Shown: in pieces, positions 25,744 through 34,161 of the stretch
Position numbering within the stretch: the stretch's first letter is position 1
Layout of the letters: every line of letters begins with the position of its first letter
Source of the DNA: Paenibacillus lignilyticus
GTDB lineage: Bacteria > Bacillota > Bacilli > Paenibacillales > Paenibacillaceae
Reading direction: 5' to 3'
DNA length: 40,797 nucleotides
Assembly (NCBI RefSeq): GCF_017942085.1
Contig: NZ_JAGKSP010000029.1
Location: forward strand, 1-40,797
Notes under the pieces: generated by a model
Told to the model about the DNA's origin: nothing
Database searches by the model: none
The model's input: only the letters and a program-made list of their open reading frames with translations
Made by a program: the position numbers and the translations under genes

Positions 25744-25771
25744 TATCCTATGGGGAGACGCCCCTGATGGT
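25744..25771 (-). promoter_or_regulatory. SigK-type promoter of yabG
   Basis: Minus-strand -35 AC (25770-25771) and -10 CATAGGATA (25744-25752, form CATANNNTA) are 17 bp apart, matching the SigK consensus. yabG is SigK-dependent in B. subtilis. Confidence 0.6.
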
Positions 25772-25792
25772 GCGCTCACTTTTATTTTTTCG

Positions 25793-26692
25793 TTAGCTGC
25801 TGTGTAAGTCCGCTGCCAGCAGTGCGCGGCTTAACGCGGCAAACTCCTCCAGCGATAAGGTTTCCCCGCGCCGGGATGGATCGATGCCGATGCCTTCAAG
25901 CAGCGGTCCGAGCTTCTCTCGATTCACTTTGCCTACATAAGCGGTTAAATTGTTCGCAATGGTTTTGCGGCGCTGCGCGAAACAAGCCTGCACCGTTTGG
26001 AAGAAATGCGCTTCATCCTCGACTTCAACAGCGGGCTTGTCCCTCAGCGACAGCTTAATAACCGCGGAATCGACATTCGGCTGCGGGATGAATACGGTGT
26101 GCGGGACGATGCAAACAAGCTCAGGCACGCAATAGTACTGCACGGCCACGCTAAGGCTGCCGTACTCCTTGCCGCCGGGTTTAGCTGCCATCCGCTGCGC
26201 GACTTCCTTCTGGATCATGACGACGATGTGCTCAAGCGGCAGCTTCTCTTCCAGCAGCTTCATCAGAATCGGTGTCGTCACGTAATAAGGCAGGTTCGCC
26301 ACGACGCTAACGCCTGAAAGCCCGGCAAACTGCTCCCTCAGCAGCTTAGCGAGGTCGAGCTTCAGCACGTCGCCATGCACAACGTGCACATTCGGCGTAT
26401 CCGCCAGTACATCCGTTAGAATCGGAATCAGCCGATTGTCGATCTCAACTGCGGCTACGCGCCCTGCGGCCTCTGCCAGCTTCTGCGTTAATGCGCCGAT
26501 ACCCGGTCCGATCTCCAGCGCGCCTTTCGTCTCATCCAGCTCAGCGGCACTGACGATGTTGCGTAAAATATTTTGATCGATCAGAAAGTTCTGACCGAGG
26601 CTCTTCTTAAATGTGAAACCATATCTCGCGATGATGTCTTTCGTCCGCTTCGGTGAAGCAACATCGACACCCGCTTTAATTCCCTCTGCCAT
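25793..26692 (-). CDS. rsmA: 16S rRNA dimethyladenosine transferase KsgA (RsmA)
   Basis: A 299-residue methyltransferase that dimethylates two adjacent adenines near the 16S 3' end. Motifs: KKSLGQNFLIDQ, SAM loop EIGPGIGALT, and the catalytic VANLPYYVTTPI (NLPY). The ATG at 26692 shares its A with the rnmV stop (TGATG), so the two are coupled. A GTG one codon earlier is also open. AAGGAG at a 7-nt spacer supports the ATG. Confidence 0.96.
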   Translation of the reverse strand: MAEGIKAGVDVASPKRTKDIIARYGFTFKKSLGQNFLIDQNILRNIVSAAELDETKGALEIGPGIGALTQKLAEAAGRVAAVEIDNRLIPILTDVLADTPNVHVVHGDVLKLDLAKLLREQFAGLSGVSVVANLPYYVTTPILMKLLEEKLPLEHIVVMIQKEVAQRMAAKPGGKEYGSLSVAVQYYCVPELVCIVPHTVFIPQPNVDSAVIKLSLRDKPAVEVEDEAHFFQTVQACFAQRRKTIANNLTAYVGKVNREKLGPLLEGIGIDPSRRGETLSLEEFAALSRALLAADLHSS

Positions 26693-27255
26693 CACTGATC
26701 TCCTTCGCTCGCCTGCTCCATCGTGGTTAGAGCCCGCATAAATTCCTCACGCGTGATTCGAAACATCGAACAGCGTTTATAGAACTGCTTACCATTCGCA
26801 TAGCCGATTCCGAGCAAATTGCCCATCTTCAGCCGTCTGTCCGAAGCTTGCGGATGTACGAGCAAGCCTGCTTGCATTAAATCTTCCATCGTGACCTCGG
26901 CAAGACCCGCAGTGTCCGACGTCGCTTCGGTACGCAAATTAGCGAGTGCTCGCTTGATTGCTTCCGGTGATGCGTTCTCGACACCGATATCTCCCTTGTA
27001 GAGCGCCTCCTCCTGAGGGAGAAAAGCATGCTTGCAGCCTGGTACACGCTGCGCCACGATTTTGCGGATTCGCTCGCCTGCATGATCAGGGTCGGTGAAA
27101 ATAATAACGCCTCTGCGCTCCTGGGCCAGCATGACGCGGCGGATAACCGCTTCGCCAATCGCCGAACCGCCTGTCTCGATGGTTTCCGCTTCTACGGCAC
27201 GCTTGATGGCAACCGTATCGTCTTTACCTTCTACTACAATGATTTCTTTAATCAT
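26692..27255 (-). CDS. rnmV: Ribonuclease M5
   Basis: A 187-residue TOPRIM nuclease that matures 5S rRNA precursors in low-GC Gram-positives. The TOPRIM Glu is in IIVVEGKDDTVAI and the DxD pair in IIFTDPDHAGE. The open frame extends 16 codons upstream (27303), but the ATG at 27255 gives the family length and start (MIKEIIVVEGKDD). A 5S gene lies at the right end of the window and is a likely substrate. Coupled to ksgA, as in B. subtilis. Confidence 0.95.
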   Translation of the reverse strand: MIKEIIVVEGKDDTVAIKRAVEAETIETGGSAIGEAVIRRVMLAQERRGVIIFTDPDHAGERIRKIVAQRVPGCKHAFLPQEEALYKGDIGVENASPEAIKRALANLRTEATSDTAGLAEVTMEDLMQAGLLVHPQASDRRLKMGNLLGIGYANGKQFYKRCSMFRITREEFMRALTTMEQASEGDQ

Positions 27256-27287
27256 GGGACTCCATTCCTTCCCTTCCGTACAACATG

Positions 27288-27316
27288 CAAAAAGAAGAGG
27301 CATCGCCTCTTCTTAT
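27288..27316 (-). terminator. Terminator between yabE and rnmV
   Basis: Minus-strand stem AAGAAGAGGC pairs with GCCTCTTCTT, followed by a T-run. Confidence 0.88.
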
Positions 27317-27371
27317 GATGGCATATTTACGCGCGAAATACGATACGCATGTTCATACCGCGGAAATACGT

Positions 27372-28520
27372 CTACAGTGCTTCCGGTTTCTTCGGACCCA
27401 GCACATACACGGTATAGCCCCGCTTCCGCCCAAATTTATCGGCATACGACTCGCTGTCAAAATAAACATCGATCTTGTTGCCTTTGACTGCACTGCCCGT
27501 ATCCTCAGCTCGGCGGAAACCGATTCCTTCGATATACACCCACCAGCCGATCGGAATCACTTTCGGGTCGACCGCAATGGTACGGCCTTCCTGAACACGT
27601 GCTCCCGATGCGGTTATGCCGTACTGCGGATGGTTCTTGCCTTTACCCGTCGAAGCTAAGCCGGCTGAATAAGCCGTAAGAGTTACGTTCTTTATTACTT
27701 TCTTTGCACTGAAAGTAACGCCCCGTTTCGTCATGGTCGAGACGCTCGGCGAATTCGCCCGCAGCATCGTTACCTTCGGTTCAGGCTTCTTCGTCCCGAT
27801 CGAAACAATCTGATCGACAGAAGGTGACTTGGTCAGCTTCTCGACCAGTGTCTGCGAGACTAGGACACCGTCTTCGAAAGTCTTTTCATAACGTTTAACG
27901 ACAGTGCCTTGTTTACCCGTTTGGACAAGCTGTTCTTTCCCTTGCGCTAGCTTGGGATCATCCTTCTTCACAATGGAGAAAGGAACGGGGTGGGTACTCT
28001 CCGAGATCTTCGTATCAATCCGAGTGATTGAAATAATCATATTCGGTTTAAGGGACGAGGATAACGAAGGTACTACCTTATCTTGACTGCGTATCGATAT
28101 ATGAGCCTGATCGATCGCCGCCTGTACGGTTCTTTCTGTCGTGTACAACGTTCTTGCTTTGCCGTCAGCTTTTACAATAAGAGGCACCGCTTGATTGATT
28201 ACGATACGGTCACCGTCTTTAATACCGCCATCCAGCGGCATCGACACTTTATCATAAGTGCCAATTGCAATAGCTTGTTCATCCAGTAGGCGTTGAAGGA
28301 CCCATTGCTTCGTAGAGACAATGGTTTCTCGTCCATTCACTACTACGGACACGCGCTTGTCAGCCGTTCCGTACAACAACACCAGAAACATGAAAGTCAT
28401 AGCGATTGAGATCATGGCGCTTAGTACAATTAAACGCATGTTCTCATGCTTCCATCGCAATGCGAAAGACATGCTGGATGATCGTTTCCCATGGGTGTCC
28501 TTAAGCTGGAGTGCTCCCAT
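27372..28520 (-). CDS. yabE: YabE/Rpf-like cell wall hydrolase with G5 and 3D domains
   Basis: A 382-residue protein anchored by one N-terminal membrane helix (about residues 29-50). Outside the cell come two DUF348 ubiquitin-like repeats (about 57-108 and 112-165), a G5 domain (about 170-250) and a C-terminal 3D domain (about 285-375). The 3D domain has the catalytic-type Asp residues in VDPKVIPIGWWVYIEG, AEDTGSAVKG and KIDVYF, as in lytic transglycosylases of the Sps/YabE/YocH/Rpf group. AAGGAGG at a 9-nt spacer precedes the ATG. Expression is controlled by a c-di-AMP riboswitch with terminator upstream, linking wall turnover to c-di-AMP. Confidence 0.94.
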   Translation of the reverse strand: MGALQLKDTHGKRSSSMSFALRWKHENMRLIVLSAMISIAMTFMFLVLLYGTADKRVSVVVNGRETIVSTKQWVLQRLLDEQAIAIGTYDKVSMPLDGGIKDGDRIVINQAVPLIVKADGKARTLYTTERTVQAAIDQAHISIRSQDKVVPSLSSSLKPNMIISITRIDTKISESTHPVPFSIVKKDDPKLAQGKEQLVQTGKQGTVVKRYEKTFEDGVLVSQTLVEKLTKSPSVDQIVSIGTKKPEPKVTMLRANSPSVSTMTKRGVTFSAKKVIKNVTLTAYSAGLASTGKGKNHPQYGITASGARVQEGRTIAVDPKVIPIGWWVYIEGIGFRRAEDTGSAVKGNKIDVYFDSESYADKFGRKRGYTVYVLGPKKPEAL

Positions 28521-28662
28521 TTCTTCGGTCCTCCTTACATAGCCCCGCCGCCTTTGTTACGCATGATTACATAGACGCGACTATAGAGATTTTCTTTCCA
28601 AATTCAGCCCCGGACCACTTCCATAATACAGCTTTTGTCGTCAGTTTATGCTTCTTTCAAAC

Positions 28663-28704
28663 AAAAAGAAGCCCGACGACAGAGGATCTGTTTCGTGGCT
28701 TCCC
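28663..28704 (-). terminator. Expression-platform terminator of the c-di-AMP riboswitch
   Basis: Minus-strand arms GAAGCC and GGCTTC with inner CGA/TCG and CAG/CTG pairs, followed by five Ts, lie between the aptamer and yabE. Confidence 0.8.
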
Positions 28705-28744
28705 ATTAGACAATGGTAGCATGGAGTTGCATTCACGAGGTTGA

Positions 28745-29022
28745 TCTCTCTTATTGACGCTTACGAGGTTAGCTGTCGGATTCGGGCGTGAGAGTCGCCC
28801 TATTCGCTAATGGCACGATATAACAATTGCTGCGCCGGTCGCAAAATTCACCCCAAGAAGAATTTCATGTCTATCACTGTCTGCCTTTGTACCAAACCGT
28901 GTCGCCCTTTAGTCGACGAACACGTTTTTAAGGGGAAGAAACGAACGAGCTGTTCCTTCTTGATACAAACAGTTTCAACAATTGGTTCCCCCGCTCTCCG
29001 AACTCCGGAGATTAAGCGTTTT
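28745..29022 (-). ncRNA. c-di-AMP riboswitch (ydaO/yuaA class) upstream of yabE
   Basis: In minus-strand order the conserved pieces are CGCTTAATCTCC, a hairpin, AGCGGGGGAACCAA (about 28981-29014), TTGGGGTGAAT (about 28846-28856), and CCGAATCCGACAGCTAACCT followed by CGTAAGCG (about 28758-28785). CGCTTA and TAAGCG form the closing stem. The class turns genes off when c-di-AMP is high and is common ahead of wall hydrolases. The variable arm between GGAACCAA and TTGGGGTGAAT is about 120 nt, much longer than usual, and contains a CGTGT/ACACG hairpin. Confidence 0.88.
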
Positions 29023-29060
29023 ATTGGAAAAGGAATACAAGTTTTGTTGCTCTGAAATGA

Positions 29061-29090
29061 ATCATACCGTCTACCGCGCCACATTGTAAA
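29061..29090 (-). promoter_or_regulatory. SigA promoter of the yabE riboswitch leader
   Basis: Minus-strand -35 TTTACA (29085-29090) and -10 TATGAT (29061-29066), spacer 18 bp, about 40 bp ahead of the aptamer. The rest of the 29091-29215 gap is AT-rich with nothing else recognised. Confidence 0.55.
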
Positions 29091-29215
29091 GAACTGATTA
29101 ATGACGATTTTAACGAATTTCAAGGAAAAATAGGCGAAAAGTAAGCAATTTCTTCAATCAAAATCAGTTTTATCACGAGAATAGTCCCAAATCCTTGCTT
29201 TCAAACCCGTTTTCA

Positions 29216-29980
29216 TCAGATTCCAAAACATTTCATTGCATTTTCCGTGGTTATTTTGCCGACTTCCTCCACACTTTTACCCGTTATCTCCGAGATTGTG
29301 TTTGCTACAAGACGGACGAATGAAGACTCATTTCGTTTCCCGCGATGGGGATGAGGGGCCAAATAAGGAGCATCCGTTTCGATCAAAATTCGGTCCAGAG
29401 GCACTTGTGAAAGCACTTCCTTTGGCACCCTCGCATTGGTGAATGTAAGCGGTCCACCGAACGAAATATAGAAGTTCATATCGAGACATTGTTTCGCCGT
29501 TTCCCAGCTGCCGGAGAAGCAGTGCATGACGCCGCCAACGTCCTTGGCATCCTCTTCCCGGAGCAATCGTACGACATCCTCATGGGCATCGCGGTTATGA
29601 ATCACGATTGGCATCCTTTTCTGCTTGGCTAATTGGATTTGTTCGCGGAATACACGCTGCTGAACATCCTTAGGCGAGGTATCCCAGTGGTAATCAAGAC
29701 CAATTTCGCCGATCGCCACAACCTTCGGATGGTCACACAGGGATGCAATCCAGTCCAGATCCTCCGGACGCATGCCAATGCTGTCAACCGGATGCCAGCC
29801 AACGGCGGCGTAAATAAAGGAATACTGCTCGGCAAGTGCCATCGTAGTTGGAATTGTTTCACGGTTGAAACCGATATTGATGAGCTTATGTACGCCGGCA
29901 GCCTGCGCTCTTTCGATAACTTCTGCTCGGTCTTCGTCGAATTTATGCGAGTCTAAATGCGTATGCGTGTCGATTAACAT
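29216..29980 (-). CDS. tatD: TatD-family metal-dependent hydrolase
   Basis: A 254-residue TIM-barrel of the TatD (YabD) family. Metal ligands appear as IDTHTHLD, GEIGLDYHW, PIVIHNRDA, MHCFSG and ETDAPYLAPHPHRGK. Members are DNases or 3' exonucleases acting on DNA or RNA with divalent metal. Full length. Separated from yabE by the c-di-AMP riboswitch region; preceded by an HD-domain gene where B. subtilis has metS. Confidence 0.95.
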   Translation of the reverse strand: MLIDTHTHLDSHKFDEDRAEVIERAQAAGVHKLINIGFNRETIPTTMALAEQYSFIYAAVGWHPVDSIGMRPEDLDWIASLCDHPKVVAIGEIGLDYHWDTSPKDVQQRVFREQIQLAKQKRMPIVIHNRDAHEDVVRLLREEDAKDVGGVMHCFSGSWETAKQCLDMNFYISFGGPLTFTNARVPKEVLSQVPLDRILIETDAPYLAPHPHRGKRNESSFVRLVANTISEITGKSVEEVGKITTENAMKCFGI

Positions 29981-30001
29981 GGTGTCTTTAGTAACCCCTT
30001 T

Positions 30002-31318
30002 CTACATTAAAGCAAATAATTCGCGGAGTTTCGCAGGCAGCCTGTGGGCTGATTCGCGCAGCGGTTCCTCCGGGTAATAGAGGTGGTACTTACCTTGATG
30101 GATACCCGTTATAGAACGGATGATATCCGAGCGGCTTGAGATTTCCGACAATCGTTCATCACTGCTCAGCAGCAGAATCGGAGGTTTTTCCTCCTTGCCC
30201 GCGGCAGATGTTGAACCGGGACGATAAACATCGTAGGGCATGTCGTAAGGAAAGTCAATTTCCAGGTGATAGTCCGGATGCAGGCCAATTTTTTGCAGCT
30301 GTTCACGAATTTCTTGCCATAGCTTCTCGTCAGGATGATCCATCGTCACATATTTGTACAGCTTGCGATTGAGAAATCGGCGGCATAGATCCGATAACAC
30401 GGGATCAGGTTCATGGGCCCATTGCGCGAAAGCCGTTTGAACAAGAGCCTCATCTAAATTCAAATACCCTTCAATGTCCATTGTGCCCTCAAGCAGCATC
30501 CGTATCGGCTTCATTAAGGATTGAAACTGGTAATCGCTTCCGAAGAGCTCCTTTGCCCTTCGAAAGATTTGCCTTAATATAATTTCCGAGCTTCTCGTGA
30601 CCGGGTGAAAATAAACCTGCCAGTACATCTGATAGCGAGACATGAGATAATCCTCAACCGCGTGCATGCCGCTTTCCTTTACCACGATTCTGCCTTGATG
30701 AGGCCGCAGCACTCGCAATATCCGCTCCAGATCGAAGGTACCGTAATTCACCCCCGTAAAATACGCATCTCTAAGCAAATAATCCATGCGGTCGGCATCC
30801 ATTTGACTGGAGACCAGACTAACTACAATTGGCTGATGATAGGTTTTGCAAATAACGGCGGCAATGCGCTCCGGATAGCTCGGATCAAATTCACGCAAGA
30901 CTGCATTAATTTCCGTATTTCCAAGCAAAATGCGGCAGGTCCATTCTTCATGGTGACTGTCGAACACATCTTCAATGGAATGAGAGAAGGGGCCGTGTCC
31001 AACGTCATGGAGCAAAGCCGCACATAGCGCAACGAGCTTCTCTTCCTTGGGCCAGTCGGTATAGCCGCCGCGCTCGAACTGGGATATGATTTTGCGAGTA
31101 ATTTCGTAAACGCCAAGGGAATGCGAGAACCGACTGTGTTCTGCTCCATGAAAGGTCAAATAGGATGTGCCGAGCTGGCGTATTCGACGGAGCCTTTGAA
31201 ACTCCCGCGTATTAATGAGCTGCCAGATCAGTTGATCCTGGACGTAAATGTACTTATGTACAGGGTCCTTAAATACTTTCTCTTCCGCGAGTTTATCCTC
31301 TCGATGGGCAGCACTCAT
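30002..31318 (-). CDS. HD-domain phosphohydrolase, YwfO/dNTPase-like
   Basis: A 438-residue protein with the HD triad spread as AEHSRFSHSLGVYE (His about 58), ALLHDVGHGPFSHS (HD about 103) and QMDADRMDYLLRDA (Asp about 184). These are the hallmarks of the SAMHD1/YwfO/EF1143 group of deoxynucleoside triphosphate triphosphohydrolases. AAGGAG lies 11 nt ahead of the ATG. The final 80 residues are charged and less conserved. It occupies the metS slot of the B. subtilis order. Several TGTCGAA sequences resembling Spo0A boxes lie directly upstream, one overlapping the start codon. The nucleotide substrate is not predictable here. Confidence 0.88.
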   Translation of the reverse strand: MSAAHREDKLAEEKVFKDPVHKYIYVQDQLIWQLINTREFQRLRRIRQLGTSYLTFHGAEHSRFSHSLGVYEITRKIISQFERGGYTDWPKEEKLVALCAALLHDVGHGPFSHSIEDVFDSHHEEWTCRILLGNTEINAVLREFDPSYPERIAAVICKTYHQPIVVSLVSSQMDADRMDYLLRDAYFTGVNYGTFDLERILRVLRPHQGRIVVKESGMHAVEDYLMSRYQMYWQVYFHPVTRSSEIILRQIFRRAKELFGSDYQFQSLMKPIRMLLEGTMDIEGYLNLDEALVQTAFAQWAHEPDPVLSDLCRRFLNRKLYKYVTMDHPDEKLWQEIREQLQKIGLHPDYHLEIDFPYDMPYDVYRPGSTSAAGKEEKPPILLLSSDERLSEISSRSDIIRSITGIHQGKYHLYYPEEPLRESAHRLPAKLRELFALM

Positions 31319-31386
31319 GTCGAATCACGCTCCTTAAAGTTCAATCATTCGACACAATTGTCGAACTAATGTCGAATAATGTCGCA
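31317..31386. promoter_or_regulatory. Array of Spo0A-box-like sites upstream of the HD gene
   Basis: TGTCGAA or a one-base variant occurs at 31317-31324, 31348-31354 (inverted), 31358-31365, 31369-31376 and 31379-31386. The consensus Spo0A box is TTGTCGAA. The last three start 11 and 10 bp apart, one helical turn each, suggesting cooperative binding on one face. Confidence 0.6.
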
Positions 31387-31494
31387 ATATCATTTCCAAC
31401 CGCACTGCGTTTGCAGTACTATATATAGGTAGAACAAATGCCTATTTACAACGGCAAACGGCGATAACTGGTCACAATTACCGCTAAAACCAGG

Positions 31495-31523
31495 TTGACT
31501 ATTATGGGAAACGTTGGTATTAT
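31495..31523 (+). promoter_or_regulatory. SigA promoter of abrB
   Basis: TTGACT (31495-31500), 17-bp spacer, TATTAT (31518-31523). The predicted start is near 31530. Confidence 0.7.
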
Positions 31524-31544
31524 TAAGGCATTATATGATAGAAT

Positions 31545-31553
31545 TTTGTCGAA
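31545..31553 (+). promoter_or_regulatory. Spo0A box downstream of the abrB promoter
   Basis: TTTGTCGAA is a perfect box about 15-23 bp past the predicted start, where bound Spo0A-P would block transcription of abrB, as known in B. subtilis. Confidence 0.65.
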
Positions 31554-31592
31554 TGATGACGAGTTAATTCATTGTGAAGGGGAATAATAGAT

Positions 31593-31847
31593 ATGATGAA
31601 ATCTACAGGTATTGTGCGTAAAGTAGATGAACTGGGACGTGTAGTAATTCCGATTGAATTGCGCCGTACGCTCGGAATCGGCGAGAAGGATGCTCTTGAG
31701 ATCTATGTAGATGGCGAGCGCATCATGCTGAAGAAATATGAGCCGGCTTGTATCTTCTGTGGCAACGCAGAGAATGTCGCTTATTTCAAAGGCAAAATCG
31801 TTTGTAACGTTTGTTTAACAGAAATGCCGACTCCTGTTACAAAATAA
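31593..31847 (+). CDS. abrB: Transition-state regulator AbrB
   Basis: An 84-residue DNA-binding protein with the swapped-hairpin domain MMKSTGIVRKVDELGRVVIP and a C-terminal multimerisation region containing CIFCGN and CNVC. AbrB represses post-exponential genes (biofilm, antibiotics, competence, spoVG, spo0H) until Spo0A-P lowers its level. AAGGGG lies 10 nt ahead of the first ATG; a second ATG follows immediately. It is the only core gene of the block on the plus strand, facing rsmI. A SigA promoter and Spo0A box precede it. Confidence 0.96.
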   Translation: MMKSTGIVRKVDELGRVVIPIELRRTLGIGEKDALEIYVDGERIMLKKYEPACIFCGNAENVAYFKGKIVCNVCLTEMPTPVTK

Positions 31848-31920
31848 GAGACAAATCTAGTTTTATAGGTTATAATACATTTATCAAACCTGTTAATTCT
31901 AACCTTTTTATACTCCTTGA

Positions 31921-31960
31921 TGCCTTCCTGAGCCATAATGGTCAGGAAGGTCTTTTTTTT
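31921..31960 (+). terminator. Terminator of abrB
   Basis: Stem CCTTCCTGA pairs with TCAGGAAGG, then TC and eight Ts on the plus strand. Confidence 0.9.
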
Positions 31961-31976
31961 CTCTTCCTGCATGCTG

Positions 31977-32876
31977 CTATTTCTTCATTACTTCATTATA
32001 TACATCCCGTTTTTGTAAACCTCGATCAAGTGCTGTTCGTTTGATGGCTTCCTTCCGATCCTCGCCTTGCTCTTCGTATCGGCTCACATGCTCCTCCAGC
32101 TCCAGCCCGCTCCACCATACCGGATCATCCTGCTGCAATTGAGCGGCTTCTTCTTTGCTCACCCCTGCAATAACCAAACAATACTCGCCAAGCGGCGGAT
32201 TCTCTTCCAGCCACGCCATGCATTCCGATATTGTTCCTCGGGCAGCTTCCTCATGACGTTTCGTTAATTCACGCACCATCGCCATCTTTCGATCGCCCAG
32301 CTGCTCCAGCATCACCGCAAGTGTCTTGATAATCCGATGCGGTGATTCGTAACATATTAATGTTGCGTCTTGCCTATGTAAGTGCTGAAGCCAAGCGGTA
32401 AGTGACTTGCGTTCCCGCGGGGGGAAACCCGTAAACAGAAACTTCTCTGTCGGCAGACCGGAGATGATTAGTGCAGATAACGCTGCATTGGCTCCCGGTA
32501 TCGGTACAACTGCAATTCCATTTTCAGCGGCGGCGGCCACAAGATCTGCGCCTGGATCGGATATAGCCGGAAGTCCAGCATCGCTTACCAGTGCAATGGA
32601 TTGGCCGCTTGCCAGTAACCGGACAAGCTCTGGACCGCTCGCCTCCTTATTATGCTCATGGTAACTGACAATCCTGGTCGAAATTTCAAAATGATTCAGC
32701 AGCTTGCGTGTTTGACGCGTATCCTCCGCTGCGATCATATCGACTTCCTTTAGAATTCGAATCGCCCGGAAGGTCATGTCCTCTAAATTGCCGATAGGCG
32801 TTCCAACCAGATACAATGTTCCGGCTCCGCTATTACTGCCGGCATCTGTTGCATTAAAACTTCGCTGTACGATCAT
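31977..32876 (-). CDS. rsmI: 16S rRNA 2'-O-ribose C1402 methyltransferase RsmI
   Basis: A 299-residue SAM-dependent tetrapyrrole-methylase-fold enzyme. Motifs: TLYLVGTPIGNLEDMTFRA, AAEDTRQTRKLL, ALVSDAGLPAISDPGA and PIPGANA. The start overlaps the end of yabB by 4 nt (ATGA). The yazA (GIY-YIG) gene that separates these two in B. subtilis is absent. The C-terminal 70 residues carry the usual basic segment. Confidence 0.96.
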   Translation of the reverse strand: MIVQRSFNATDAGSNSGAGTLYLVGTPIGNLEDMTFRAIRILKEVDMIAAEDTRQTRKLLNHFEISTRIVSYHEHNKEASGPELVRLLASGQSIALVSDAGLPAISDPGADLVAAAAENGIAVVPIPGANAALSALIISGLPTEKFLFTGFPPRERKSLTAWLQHLHRQDATLICYESPHRIIKTLAVMLEQLGDRKMAMVRELTKRHEEAARGTISECMAWLEENPPLGEYCLVIAGVSKEEAAQLQQDDPVWWSGLELEEHVSRYEEQGEDRKEAIKRTALDRGLQKRDVYNEVMKK

Positions 32877-33655
32877 TTGTCTGAATCCCTCGTTCCCGCT
32901 TCCGGCGCTTGATCTCCGTAATAGATCCGCATTAACTCTTCATTATATTGTCGCTGTTCATTATATACGATCATAGGCGGCAGAAGCTTCACATCCGGTT
33001 TGCCATCTCTGGCCGCTTCGATAAGGACCATATTCGCTTCAGCACCCGCATGCGGATGCACGAATCGAATTCGTTTCGGTTCAAGCTTCCATTTACGGAA
33101 CGTTTCCAATATTTCCACTAACCGGTTGGGGCGGTGTACCATTGCAACCCGACCACCCGTTCGTACGAGTCGCGCACAGGCTGCCACGATGTCATCCAGC
33201 GTCCCATTACGTTCATGTCTGGCCGCAGCAAAATGCTCATTCTCGTTCTGGTCACCCGTACCTGCCGGCATATAAGGGGGATTTACCGTAATGGCATCGT
33301 AATTTCCATGGCCGCTCTGTTTATAGAAGTCACGCAGATCCCCTTCATAAATATGAATGCGATCGTCCAGCCCATTTGCCTTCACACTCCGCCTTGCCAT
33401 ATCAGCAAGCCGAGGTTGTATTTCAACGGCATCAATCTGGGCTTTTGTCCTTGTCGTTAAGAGCAGTGGTATCACGCCGTTGCCCGTGCACAGATCCAAG
33501 ATTTTACCGCGTGGCGGCACTGCCGCGAAACGAGCCAACAAGACAGCATCCATGGAGAAGCTGAACACTTCCCGGCTCTGGATAATATGTAGCTGATGCG
33601 TTAGTAAATCATCCAGCCTTTCATTCGGCTCCAGTGTTACTTCTTTATTCATCAT
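32873..33655 (-). CDS. tRNA(adenine-N6)-type methyltransferase, YabB/TrmN6 family
   Basis: A 260-residue methyltransferase with the SAM loop KILDLCTGNGVIPLLL, acidic ribose contact DAVEIQ and catalytic NPPY (ITVNPPYMPAGTG). This arrangement is that of TrmN6-like enzymes that modify tRNA or other adenines. An ATG one codon later (33652) has the better ribosome spacing. The target base is not known from sequence. It lies between yabA and rsmI as in B. subtilis. Confidence 0.92.
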   Translation of the reverse strand: MMNKEVTLEPNERLDDLLTHQLHIIQSREVFSFSMDAVLLARFAAVPPRGKILDLCTGNGVIPLLLTTRTKAQIDAVEIQPRLADMARRSVKANGLDDRIHIYEGDLRDFYKQSGHGNYDAITVNPPYMPAGTGDQNENEHFAAARHERNGTLDDIVAACARLVRTGGRVAMVHRPNRLVEILETFRKWKLEPKRIRFVHPHAGAEANMVLIEAARDGKPDVKLLPPMIVYNEQRQYNEELMRIYYGDQAPEAGTRDSDK

Positions 33656-33696
33656 TCATTGCCCCTTACGTTTGCCAAATTCGAACCGCTTGAATA

Positions 33697-33728
33697 TGCA
33701 AACAAGACCCTATGGAAGGGTCTTGTCT
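33697..33728 (-). terminator. Hairpin after yabA
   Basis: CAAGACCCT (33703-33711) pairs with AGGGTCTTG (33717-33725). Only TTTG follows on the minus strand, so it may be a weak terminator or attenuator. Confidence 0.5.
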
Positions 33729-33729
33729 T

Positions 33730-34122
33730 TTATTCCTTATTGAGAAACGAAAGGCAGAACAAACAATCGCCTTCCGTTCGCAAATGTCCATAATACAAAT
33801 TACAAATATGAAAACCTTCATGATACAATCTCGCCAAATTGTCATATCCTTGCCCAACGCCAATCGCGTCGCTTGCCAGCGCCGGTTCATCGTTTGGCAT
33901 GGCATGAGAATCATCTTCCACGGCAGCGGCCGGTACCGGCTTCGGTGTTTGACTGGCCGTTTCCCGCTTTAATACTTTGCGCAACTGCTGATTTTCTATG
34001 CTAAGCCGGTTGTTTTCTTCCAAGAGCGACTTAATTTTCTGTTTCATCGCTCCCAGTTCCAGATGCAGGCTTCCCATGTGGGATTCCAATTCGCTAATTT
34101 GACTAAATATGTCTTTTTTCAA
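33730..34122 (-). CDS. yabA: Replication initiation control protein YabA
   Basis: A 130-residue protein with an N-terminal coiled coil (residues 1-50, heptads around LESHMGSLHLELGAMKQKI), a Pro/Ala/Asp-rich linker, and a C-terminal zinc motif (HEGFHICNLYYG then CLFC). YabA tethers DnaA and DnaN to limit over-initiation. The start is TTG and aligns with the B. subtilis N-terminus; GGTGG precedes it. Confidence 0.94.
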   Translation of the reverse strand: MKKDIFSQISELESHMGSLHLELGAMKQKIKSLLEENNRLSIENQQLRKVLKRETASQTPKPVPAAAVEDDSHAMPNDEPALASDAIGVGQGYDNLARLYHEGFHICNLYYGHLRTEGDCLFCLSFLNKE

Positions 34123-34161
34123 GTCTCCACCCCAAGGCTATACAGCTTCGGATTTGCTTAC

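Noticed and set aside
28810..29123. Small frames on both strands in the yabE leader
   Set aside because: They coincide with the c-di-AMP riboswitch aptamer and show no coding features.
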